From NCBI GenBank assembly GCA_965153455.1, contig OZ234495.1:11032875-11096874 (forward strand): a DNA stretch of 64,000 nucleotides. The letters run 5' to 3'. Made by a program: the position numbers and the translations under genes. This DNA is from Sphagnum compactum. Taxonomy: Eukaryota > Bryophyta > Sphagnopsida > Sphagnales. Of this stretch, positions 47,470-58,400 are shown piece by piece. The notes beneath the pieces were generated by a model. The model did not search any database. It saw nothing but the letters and a program-made list of their open reading frames with translations, and was not told where the DNA came from. Position 1 is the first letter of the stretch, and every line of letters starts with the position of its first letter.

Positions 47470-47665
47470 AGTGAGCATTACAAAAAGTGAAATGCCCGTG
47501 TTAGCTTTTTATTTTTTTATCATGATACCCAATGGTTACCTAAACCATGTATCAATGTGCTGGGAGAAGTCCCTTGGGCTGGGCGTTCCCAAAATAATGG
47601 GCAATCAGCCTCTGGACTCCAGCCTTGGGGGCCCGTTATTTGGGGAACACCCAGCCCTAGGCCAG
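47470..47665. repeat. Multi-hairpin dispersed element, copy c
   Basis: The head CAAAAAGTGAAATGCCC (47481-47497) is shared with the copies at 50.4 and 63.2 kb. A first stem pairs CATGATAC and AATGGTT with AACCAT and GTATCA (47521-47555). The main stem pairs 47576-47602 with 47631-47657 (27 bp, about four mismatches; GGGCTGGG...GGGC against GCCC...CCCAGCCC) around a 28-base loop. No coding capacity. Confidence 0.6.
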
Positions 47666-47669
47666 TAGC

Positions 47670-48570
47670 TATTATCTACACCAAGAGTAGAAAGTCTAGA
47701 TTTGTTCTGTTCTTAAGGCCTGTTTTACATTGAGTCTGAGCCCAAGAAATCTCCAGCCCAGCTTATCACACTCACCGTGACTTCTTGAAGCAACTGGAGT
47801 CCATATATTTTATTTTAGTGGCCTAAGATCAATTGGTCTTATGGGCCCAAGACAACACCCCTTCCTTATGTACTTGAAGCTAACTTCCTCCCTTCCACAT
47901 TTTGAGAGATAGTTTCCAACTAATTCCTAACCTTGCAAAAATATTTGTATTTAAATCAATGAGACAACTTTTGTGTTTAGATTCCATTTCCATGGTGTGG
48001 TCCAAGAATTTGTTACCATAATAATCACCTTTAGGTGAACATTTCATTCTTTGTTTCTTCAGCTTGTGTGTTGGCAAAGCCAATTGGTCCAGTTTGGAAC
48101 CATCAGCCCATATGAATTCCCCATTTCAAATTGGGTTGCTCTTTGCGACCTAAAATCAAGTTGGCCTACACACCAAACTCAACTTCAGGAAGCAGTTCCT
48201 GGATTCGGAACTCATGAATGCATGACAATGACCAAATGCATATTTGACACTGTGACAAACTGATAAGTCATATATTTCTTCTCATTAGGTAAACATGGGC
48301 CAAAACCAAAACATTATTGTATGTTGGTTGGAGGAGAATCAGGATCTCCCGAACATTAATTGTGAGGAAACTTCAAAGGAATGTGTATTTGGAAGGAAAT
48401 TTCAAAGGTTGTTGAACAAGAAACACAAACAATTGATCAACAGTAAACGGACATAATTGTTGAAATTGTGGTCCACCAAAGTGCTTTCAAAATCAAGGGT
48501 CACTACATCTTTTTAATTGAATCTTTATACTATAGCAAAGAAAATAAGGTTTTTTTTTTTGGGCCAAATA
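47670..48570. other. Non-coding DNA
   Basis: No gene or repeat recognised. Confidence 0.4.
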
Positions 48571-48576
48571 TACCAA

Positions 48577-48975
48577 AGGCCCATCACTGAACATAGGCTT
48601 ACAACCAAACATCCATTTAGTGCCAGGGGTTGCTGGTTATAGAACATACACAATTGTTTGGGTGTTTAAAATTTTGCCTATGACCAAATGTTTGGATACG
48701 AAGAATTGTGTTCTGAAAATTTTCGGCATATGCTGAAGATGTGATTTTTACATTCCAACATAAGCATAAATTTAGTCATATTTTGCACACCTTCTTGTTG
48801 CTTTAAATTGTGAAAGTAGCTGGTGATGGGTGGAAAAATGGCCATAAAATTGAAAATAGTTGAATATCAACAAGCACAAGAGGGTTTCTTTTTGTGTTTG
48901 GTTTTGGGAGTGCGATATGCTTGTTTACAAAATCCCATGTTTGGGCTAGCAAAATAGAGTTTGGTGATAGGCTCT
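48577..48975. mobile_element. MITE-like element with imperfect terminal inverted repeats
   Basis: The left end GGCCCATCACTGAAC (48579-48593) matches the complement of the right end, AGCCTATCACCAAAC, at 11 of 15 positions. Further in, CCAAACAT is shared. The roughly 400-bp interior is non-coding. Target duplications are not evident, so the class is open (hAT-like is possible). Confidence 0.4.
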
Positions 48976-48979
48976 AGCA

Positions 48980-49775
48980 TGAACAACAAAACGAGGAGAA
49001 CATATCTTAGTAGGCAAGGGCAAATAAGTGGTTGTTTTAAGTGTTTGCTTTAGGGGATGACTAATTCAAATTTATACAACAATATGTTGCAATAGGTGTT
49101 TTATTACTGGCAAAATGAAAAATGAAAAATTCAAAAATGAAGTTGAGGGTTTCAATTGTTACAAGTTTAAAAATATAGGGAAAATTTTGCCAGATTGCTA
49201 AATTTGCTTCCTGTAAGGAGCCAGAAATATAAAAGGATTAAAATTTTGTGCTTCATATTTAGTTTATAGTCAGATTTGGCTAAATCTTCCTAGGGATGTC
49301 GCCACTTTTTCAAACATCTTAAGTGGAGAATGGCAACTTAGGCTGCATAAAAAATTCTCAAAAGAACCCACTGGACCCTCACTTGCAAGGATTTACCCAA
49401 CTTTGCAACCCTCTTTCAAGAATTAATCATGAATTAATTGAAGCACCCAAGTAGAGGCATGGCCTAACTAAAATGAGACGTGGGATTTAAGAACCTAAAG
49501 CTGAAATACACAGTGTTGTAAAGATACACAGAACCAGCATATGATTGGGCATTACTATGAAAAAAAACAGGTTCTGACTCATACTTTATTTTCAAAGCTT
49601 GGGATCAACATAATTTGTACAACAAATTTGGAAAGGCTTGCAAACATCTCATATCCACTTTCTTCATTCTATATGCCAGAAGAAAAAGGTAGATCTGATG
49701 TGGGTGTGGTGAATAATTATGAACTTGATAGTTGCATGTTTTAGGTGGAAAGTGTGGCGTCCCATTATGCTTTAC
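48980..49775. other. Non-coding DNA
   Basis: No feature recognised. Confidence 0.4.
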
Positions 49776-49779
49776 ACTG

Positions 49780-49914
49780 TCATCATTCTTCTATTTACAA
49801 TAGAAAATGGGTTGGGAAATTGGAAACGCCTTGGTTGGGAATCCTGTCATCATTCTACTATATACAATTAGACAATGGCTTGGGAAATTGGAAATGCCTT
49901 GGTTGGGAATCCTG
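49780..49914. repeat. Tandem duplication, two 67-68-bp units
   Basis: TCATCATTCT...TTGGTTGGGAATCCTG occurs at 49780-49846 and again at 49847-49914 with few differences (for example AACGCC against AATGCC), indicating a recent local duplication. Confidence 0.85.
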
Positions 49915-50400
49915 TTCTTTCTTATGAAGAGTCTAATTATTAAATGAAAATTGCTAATGCAAATGTCGGAAGACATGTGACATGTCTCTACTTTTGTGAG
50001 CTCACACTATTGGCCATCCACACGTTGGCTAGACTCTTACAATTTTCTACATATTAGAAGGGGTCACCTCTGCGTTTCCTCACTCATTGTGTGCTTGCTT
50101 TCTGCCTTAGAGATTGATAAATGTTGCTAGTGCTTGTGGACTATGGATCCAATAAAGCTTGCACCTATCCTTTCTGATCTAGGTTAAAGGAAACAATTAT
50201 GGAGAGTTAAGATCTTGAAGAATTTGTTGTAGACAAAATATTTGATGTGTTATCATATACCTATCAATGTGGGCTAGGAAACAATTCTCTCCCTTCCCTC
50301 TCAAACCTGCCCCCCAAAAATGGGCACCCTGGAGTCATAAAAACTGCATGATTTGTTTGTTTTGGTGTATTGTTGCAGGTAGCCTTACAGAGCATAATAC
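49915..50400. other. Non-coding DNA
   Basis: No feature recognised. Confidence 0.4.
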
Positions 50401-50404
50401 ATTG

Positions 50405-50660
50405 ACATGTGTTTCAAAAAAAGTAATGCCCATGGAGTTGGGCATTTTATTTTTCAAAAAGCACAGTGTTTTTTGCCCTGTGTTACCCTGCAAGTACCCT
50501 GCAGGTACCCAGTGGGTATCATGAGATTAAAAAAAACCAAGGTGATTTTCACACTATCTAAAGGCCTTCGGGGCAGGTTTGTTGGGAACTGGGCCCAGGC
50601 TGTGTAGGGTAAAGCCTGTGGGGTAGGCTTTATGGGAATAAGGGCCCCACAAGGTAGCTA
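50405..50660. repeat. Multi-hairpin dispersed element, copy b
   Basis: Head GTTTCAAAAAAAGTAATGCCC-like (50411-50431). Stems: AATGCCC (50425-50431) with GGGCATT (50440-50446), and AAAGCCT (50611-50617) with AGGCTTT (50625-50631). Repeated TACCCTGCA and GGTACCC words lie near 50485-50515. GAATAAGGGCCC (50636-50647) and its neighbouring stem are the inverted form of copy a. Confidence 0.55.
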
Positions 50661-53600
50661 GGTACAGCACAATCTGCAATATGATTTCCATTTAGCATTT
50701 AGTTGCCAAAGGAAAAAATGCCAGTTGCTAAATGAAGGTTGTAAAACTGGTAAGGGAATAATGTGAGTGTGAACTACCATCAGTTGCCACCTGCTTGTGT
50801 ATTGCTGATTGCTTGCATTCAGGAGTGAGATGTTTCTATGGCCACAATTCTTGAATAGTTTAGGTATGGGTCCCCAACCCCAACCTCTCTCCTAAACAAA
50901 CCAGTGAATGATCAATCAGCCCAGAAGTCATTGGCCATGGGCTTCTCTATGTGGGTCACAAGAGAGCTTTCTTCTACAGGTGTACTGGGTCCAGTTTTCC
51001 TTGAGTTACTACTCACCCAATCATGCCTTGCCAATCATCATTTGCTCAAGAGCCAGGAACCGAAACAGGAACCTTTGCATAAAAGCTTTCTACAGTGACA
51101 AGGGGAGGAGGAGGAGTGGGGTAGGACAAGACAAGACATGATAACTGGAAGAGCCATGATTGTGAAGTACAGTTAACTGCCACTGGCCTGCCAGACCCAA
51201 GGCCACTTCATAAAATAGCTCTAATTGTTCCTGAAAAGTATGTAGGTAGTCCCCCCAGAAATTTGGAAAGAAAAATGTTAGAGTTTCATATTGTTAGAGT
51301 CTGACTATGGGTGCTTTCAGGAAATCCATTATTAGTAATTTTGGGTCAATTCTAAACCAATCACCAAAAATATCCAGAAAACCCATGTAGTCCTATACAC
51401 AGTGTTGTTGATGGTCTTACCAATGTGTCCAATGTTGTGTTTGAGTGTTGTATTTTTGCTGTAAACATGAGAAGTGTGTTTGTAATTAACTTCTAATCTA
51501 AGATGGATGAATTCCAATTGCTGTGTGCAAAGGTTGTTTGTCCATAGGAATTTTTTTTGCCACCAACCAAAGAAGCTCCTCTGCAATGATCTCACAGCAG
51601 TCTCATCTCCTGACTTTTCTTTTTTGTTGCTGAAGTCATACAACTATGTCACTCAGAATAATTGGCATGAAACATGATGCAATATGACATGACTCCAAAT
51701 TCTGAGAGTATTTGTGGTTGTCTATAGCCGGCTTGGATGGAGGACAATTTCTGGTGGTATTATTGGCTTGGGTGTAGCTTATGTTGCAGACTTCACCTCT
51801 CACTCATTTCATGATTTCGGGGTGGACCCATTCTGAACTTTCATATGAAATGTATTTTAATTTTTGGGAATACACCTTTTTGTTTCGAAATACTATTATT
51901 ATCGAGAGCTCATTCCCCTTTTATGTTCTATGATAGTTAATGTCAAATTTTGATAATACCTATGCAAACACTCAAGCATCTGTGAGATTACCATCTTCAG
52001 AGGGCTGTAGTAATAAGCTTTTGGAGGTATGTAATATTAATGCCACCATCTAATCCAGGTAGGGTTAAGGTGCCCACAAGCCTGAAAATGACAATTTCAA
52101 CCTCTCTTGCCCTAGTTTGGCCTTTACAACAAGTTTTTCTCAAAATAAATTTCACAAAATAGCAAAACTTTGTCATTGAAAAAGTCACTGGTCTGGTGGC
52201 CAGCCACTCAAGAAAGTCCATACAGAGTAAAGGACTACACTGGTCCTTCCACTTAGAGGTTTTGTTCATATACTTAGTCATGAGTTTGAACTGTGGTTTA
52301 GAAATTTAGAATCAGCATCTTCTCAATTGACCTCTGGAAAGCTTTGTAGTTTGTACTTTGGTGAATTAACAATTCGAACGCCTTTCAGAAGGGGCTTATA
52401 TGTAGCTCAATGTCCGATGGGAGGTCCTTCTTTATTACTTGCAGGTTCTAGTCATTCTTGTAGGCTTGTAAGTTCTCAACTCCAAAATAACTAAACCATG
52501 GCTGTTCCCACAAGAGTGAACCTGTTTGTTATTTTGTACATATCTATGCTACTCTTAGTTTTTGGACTGGAGAGTGGCCATTCTTCATGTTGACAACTTA
52601 AGCTCTTGTTTCTTGCTGATGTTAGCGAACCCAGTTCAATTATGGTTCAATTTCAACTTAGATCACAAGAAATCTCTAGGGACCACCTGGATGACACAAC
52701 TCATTCCATTTTTTTCTGGAGGGTGGGGGGTGGAGATACAAAATTGTTTCTTTCAACAGAAATTTATAGTCCACCACAAGTTAAAGTGACCACAATCTGA
52801 GTATATTTCATCCAAGCACAACTTAATCCATTCACATGCCATTTGTATTACCATAGATCGTTGCCTAGCAGGTTCAGTAATTTGATGTTAAATATTTTAT
52901 AAAATTTCTCCCGAAACTCGGGCATAATCATTTAGAAATCATGAAGGTGTACTTTTTGCTTATTGAGTACACATCAATAAAATTTCACAATTCCTGATTA
53001 TTTTACTCATAGTTATTTAGTGTGGAACTTGCTAGGTTCCTATGGTATTCTGAACTAGAATGTAAGGTCTATTTTGGCTGTGGCAAATGATATTTGCAAA
53101 CAGTGATGCTTTGTTTTAGTAAGAAATTTTTGTCAATAATCTTGAATTTGCTGTGTCAAAATATCTTCATAAAGTTTATGTAGTTAACAGGTCTCAATGT
53201 TTTCATACCCAAATATGGCATATGAAATATCAGCAAAAAATTCTCCAAATTTAAAAAATTGACCAGAAATTATACCACTGTAGTAAGACTATGAGCCTTG
53301 GGGTGTTAAAACACATGGCAAAAGCTACGTGTATACTTTTCAGATATGTCATTTAATTTCCCAGTTGATCAATTTAGTGAAGTATTATTTTACATTGTCA
53401 ACATTGATGAATAAACCAGATACTCACATTTGAGGTTAGGTGCATGAAACAGCCAACTTCCACATAATCTCATTTAGATAAATAGAGGACTACCACAAGG
53501 GAAAGAAATTAAGGTCAGAACTCAGAACACCATTGTCTCATGCCATTCCCTTAATTAACACTAAAATGTTCTTCCTTGCTCCCGGAAACCCATTTAGATA

Positions 53601-54100
53601 ACTGAATTTGTTGTTCCATGAGTCCTGCCTTGAAGTTGAGGTGGTGGTTATAAAGCTGGCAATTTTCTTTCTCATAATACTTATCATGCAACATCTCTTG
53701 TTTATATGTCCGCAACCTTGGCATTTCTCATAGGGTTTGGATGAGAGTTAATTAGGCCTCCTTAAAGAATGAAAATAGTCCATGCAACTAATGCATGTCA
53801 ATGAAAACCCGAAAAAGGATTTCCATTCGTCAAATAATTTTTAAAAATATTCTTTGAATTTTCTGTGGCAAATATTTGCCATTTTGAGAAAAATATTTTG
53901 CAAAAAGATATTCTGTCACAAATTCCCTGTTTACAAGGAAAGATTCAATTAAAAAAAACGCCAAAAATTGCCTACAATATGAAAGGGTGTTTAAGATTCT
54001 TTACTTTCATAGCTATAATATATCGCCCAAATTTGGCTAAATACAGTTATCAACGATTGCCACTTGAGCAACATGACAAAATTGGAAAGAAAAACACAGC
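50661..54100. other. Non-coding DNA upstream of the O-fucosyltransferase gene
   Basis: No open frame has a recognisable domain or splice pattern. A perfect 14-bp palindrome GGCAAATATTTGCC lies at 53867-53880. Confidence 0.45.
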
Positions 54101-54119
54101 GACTGCCTTGTAAGTAATA

Positions 54120-54300
54120 AAAGGTGACGTGGGTAATTAGGCGCAGAAGAAGACATTGTTTCCATTGGGTAGGTTCTAGCAAGTTGTTTAGCTCACACTA
54201 AGCCGCTGCGTTCGACATGACACGTGGTAGAAGGAAGCCGATTCCCTGGCGGAATCAGTAGGCTTTCAGGGCCTAGGAATAGACGTCCACGTGGTGAGCG
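54120..54300. promoter_or_regulatory. G-box cluster in the promoter of the O-fucosyltransferase gene
   Basis: Three ACGTG elements occur within 171 bp: TGACGTGG (54124-54131), ACACGTGG with core at 54221-54227, and the perfect palindrome CCACGTGG (54287-54294). They lie about 300-500 bp upstream of the likely transcription start, as expected for bZIP or bHLH/PIF targets. Confidence 0.5.
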
Positions 54301-54619
54301 TGTTGGCGGCGTGTGATCGGCGGCAGCCCGTGCGCCTCATTTGTTTGGGATCGTGGCAAGGGACGTAAAAGCAGTTTCAAGTTTATAGTTTAAACTTACC
54401 AACTGAATGCAGCATTTATTACCATACCCATTTATTTTACCAACCCAACGTCGAGACCTTTATTTTGGTGGTGTCACTTTGTTTTTCCTCCTTTGGCTTT
54501 CTCCAGGAAAAAATGTATCTTAAAATTCTTTTACTGATTCTTTTCATAGCCGGTGGTGCCCTTTATTTTCTTTTTCTCACTCAGCCCCACCCCTTAAGTT
54601 ACAGCAGGTGTGGCTAGAG

Positions 54620-55458
54620 TTTTAAAAGGACCTGAATTTGGGACCCCGTATCGTACTGTCCCCTCTCTAGTCACTATTTTTTTCTGTAATTTCTTTTCGC
54701 CTTCTTTTTCTTCTTCTGCGCCTCGCCTCGCCTCGCCTCGCCTCGCCCGGCGACTACGTCTCTCTCTCTCCAGCCTTCTGCACAGCAGTTTGCAAACGTC
54801 CGCGCTGCGTCCCTCCCGCGAGGCGAACGCTTGCACACTCGCTCGCAGCTTCGTGCTCCTGCAGCAGCGCTTCATCGTACACCTTCCTTCTGCTCGCAAA
54901 GCTCTTGTCTTTTCCACTTTTTCCTACTGTTTGCACCCTCACACCTCCTCCCCCGACTGAATCTCCAGCTCAACTCATCTCAAGTTGTGTTCTGCGCCTT
55001 TGGATTGACTACTGCAGAGCGGTTCCTTCTCGTTGCGCAGCTCAGAGGACAGGAGAATGCAAGGATCTGGGTTGCGAGTGCGGGAATTTTTTGGGGAAGT
55101 GGAGAAGAAGTGTTTGGCTTGATGGTTTTTTTTCCTTTTTCTACCCCCGCTGCGGAGCTTGTATACGACCTAAGGGTTTGGCTTGACAACTTTGCCGTGA
55201 CAGCTCGATTGCGGAAACGAGAGAGTGGGATGGGTATAATAGATTGGGAAGGGATTGGTGGAACTCTTGTGTGAAGAGCTTGCTTGCACGGATCAAAGCT
55301 CTGCTCCCTGGGTGAGGTGAGAGAGACGTGGCGTATCGAACAAGGAGAGAAAGCTTACCCTAATAGACAAAGGCATCGGGACAGGAGAGAGAGAGGCGTA
55401 CTTCATTGCAAATGGATGAGGTACAGTGGGTTGGAAGAAGAAGAAGCATCACCCGCTG
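54620..55458 (+). other. Probable 5' leader of the O-fucosyltransferase gene
   Basis: Pyrimidine-rich and GC-rich, with a (CCTCG)n pentamer run of about five units (54721-54746). A TATA-like TTTTAAAAGG lies near 54620. In-frame upstream of the main ATG is a stop at 55417-55419, which fixes the start. A 15-codon upstream ORF (ATG 55412, TGA 55457-55459) overlaps the main ATG by one base (TGATG). A leader intron ending at CAG 55423-55425 is possible but unproven. Confidence 0.5.
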
Positions 55459-58400
55459 ATGCAGAACAACAAGGATCACATGCATGTGTACGCACGGCCA
55501 TCAGGGTTGCTACAGAACGGCCATGGCGTCGCATCATCTCCACCAGGATCACCGTCACCGCGCATCATCCGCAATGCCAGAAGCAGCACGGGTGGAGGAG
55601 GACACACACGGAGCGCCGCCAGGATGGTGCACACCGGCAGCGGAGCTCTTTCACAGGGCCCGCCGCGCACTTTCTTACAGAAGCTCACAATTTCATTGCT
55701 CACCTTCTTTCTGAGACGCCCTGGCGTTCTCCTCCTCGCGCCCTTCATTTATTTCACCGGTATGGTGTTGTACATCGGAGGCTCCTCCATGGAGCTTCCT
55801 AGGTTTCAACCTCGCCATATCCCCGGTTCCTACTACCGCAGCGACGAAGTTTTCAGGAACCTCTGGCCCGCCATGCAACGAGCTGATGTCTCTACTGCAC
55901 ATGGGGTAGGCCATCCATCCCTCTCTCTCTCTCATCTTTTTCTCCGTCTCCCATCTTCTTCTCACATTCAAGACATTCCAATTGCTTCCCTTACAAATGG
56001 CAACTCCAGGATTGCTAAAGGACCCGACTTTGACATCTTTCTGTCATGGTTTTCTCCTTCTTCTCCCAGTTTCTCCTCACATTCATGGAATTCTAGTTGC
56101 TTACCTTACGAACAGCAACTCTGGGATTGGTAAAGAACCTGACTTTGTCCTTGTTCTCCCATCTTCTTGTCACACTCAACAAATTCCAATTGCTTATGTC
56201 ACAAATAGCAACTCCAGGATTGCTAAAGGACTTGACTTTGACATCTTTCATGTCTATTTTGTTCTCTTTCAAGATGTGAAAGGCAAGGTTTTTACATGTA
56301 CTAACTGCAATTTTTCTCTTGTGGATTGCACATTTGGAGAAGGGGTGGGGTTTGTGTGCCCAGTGTTGCTCATCAATGTTACCTTGATTATATATCTGAT
56401 CTGCATTTTGGCTGCAAAACTTGCAACATCTTTTATGGAAAAAATTTGTCTACCTTCATTTTTTTCTGAGAGAGTGCATATGTGAATCCCTTTTGAAATT
56501 TTAGAGTTTTTTGTATAGGGGAAGTCCTCATCCTGAGGGACTTCCTGATATGAGGGCTTGTGAGGGCGGTAGCCCAAGTAGGTGGTGCTGAATTCTCCAG
56601 GAAGTCATAATCCCCTTCAGAAAAACTGTGGAATTTTTCATGGAATTTGGAGCTTATGGCAAATCCCAGGGACCTTACAGGGCTCCCAAGGGTATAATGC
56701 AGAAGGCATGGGGGGGCCCTGATTCTGCATCAGAACCCACCCTAGAAATACACTTGACAAAATTTCCAAGGTTTTTACTTGTAATTGTGTAATCCACTGT
56801 ATGATGTCGATACCTTACTATTTTAAGTTCTTTTGTTTAGAAGCTTATTCAGGATTGTTGCAGATGGACTGTTGTTAGCTGTTGACTTACCATAGAAATG
56901 AAAGGCAGAGTTATCATGACAGTAGAGAAGGTTGGGAGAATGATTTTTGGTGTTGTGTGTGTAGGCTGGATTTAGAGTGTTGAAAGAGGACTCAATGGGT
57001 CATGGACGACAGGTATTGGCAGCATGGGAGTATCCTAAGGAGGGTATGGGCTACAGGCCCTGCCTTCATGATCTACATCATGGCTCCTTTGAAGGTGGTA
57101 GCATTTTTTGTCTCTTCTTGATCCGTTGAGATTTTGTGTTCCAATAGTGCAAAGCAGATCAAAGAAATGTGTTACATCATGGATACACTGCTTATTGTGC
57201 AAGGGGTGGTTGTACAGTTGAATACAGGGGTCGAAATCCTGGACGCTGTATGACTGGAACATAATGTGGGGGGTCTATGTGGGTGTTTGCAATGGTTCAG
57301 GTTTGCCTCTGTCCAATGGGTACATTCTGGTAGAGGCAAATGGTGGCCTCAACCAGCAACGCTCCACAGTATATATCCTTTTCATCCTATCTTGCATGCT
57401 TTAGAACATATTAGGCAGTGAATGTGAAAGCACAAACTAATCTGTTCTGAGGCTCATTTGTCATGATGGCTACTGTGTACAATTTCTCATATTCATATGC
57501 ATCATGCTCATGCAGATTTGCAATGCGGTAGCTGTCGCAAAGCTGATGAATGCGACTCTCATTATTCCCCTCTTTCATTTTAACAGTGTATGGAAAGATC
57601 CAAGGTAGTGCTTTCTCCCTGGAGATAACGTGCCTTTTGTTGTGAGACGACCTTAGAAGTTGCATCAAGACTACTGCACCTGTTTTGATGAAAAGCCAAG
57701 CCAAACTTAAAGTAAAAACTTGTGCATGAACACTCTCTAGGGCTGTGTTCTTGCACAGCTGCTTGCTTGGTTGTAATTGGTAAATCATGGTTGGTTCATC
57801 TTGGGTTTTCCAATAGTCAAGGGACATGTGTTTTGACTGCAAGCATTTCAGAGCAGTCCTTAACCAGTAGAATGATTTTGTGCAGTGTTTTTGGGGATAT
57901 ATTTGATGAAGAGCATTTCATCAATTCATTGGCACAACAAGTCAGGATATTGAAGGAGCTACCCAAAGAAGTAATGTCAAGATTTGAGAACATCAGCATG
58001 ATTCAAAGAGTGAAAGTGAAGGCATGGTCGTTGCCTCGATTCTACCTGGAGACAGCACTTCCATTACTCAAGCAGCATGGGTGTGTTACTGCTGTTTCTC
58101 TTGATCTGCTCATTAGTATTTTCCCATGTACTGTTCTCAAAATGTGACTGCACTTGCCATGACTTGTGCATTAAGTAGAAAAACCAGGGTTCACCATATT
58201 TTCTAAATAGTGTGGTGGACGTGCACATTACAAATAATGATGATGTGGGCTTTGTTATGATGATGCATTTTGCAGAGTTGTTAGATTTACCCCATTTGCA
58301 AACCGGCTGGCATATGATGGAATACCAGAAGGGATCCAAAAATTACGTTGTTTTGCAAACTTTGAGGCCCTTCGATTTGCACCACCCATTGCCACAATTG

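Noticed and set aside
54610-55274. Open frames of 116 and 147 codons before the O-fucosyltransferase start
   Set aside because: They lie in the pyrimidine- and GC-rich leader, do not start with ATG at their ends, and show no domain.
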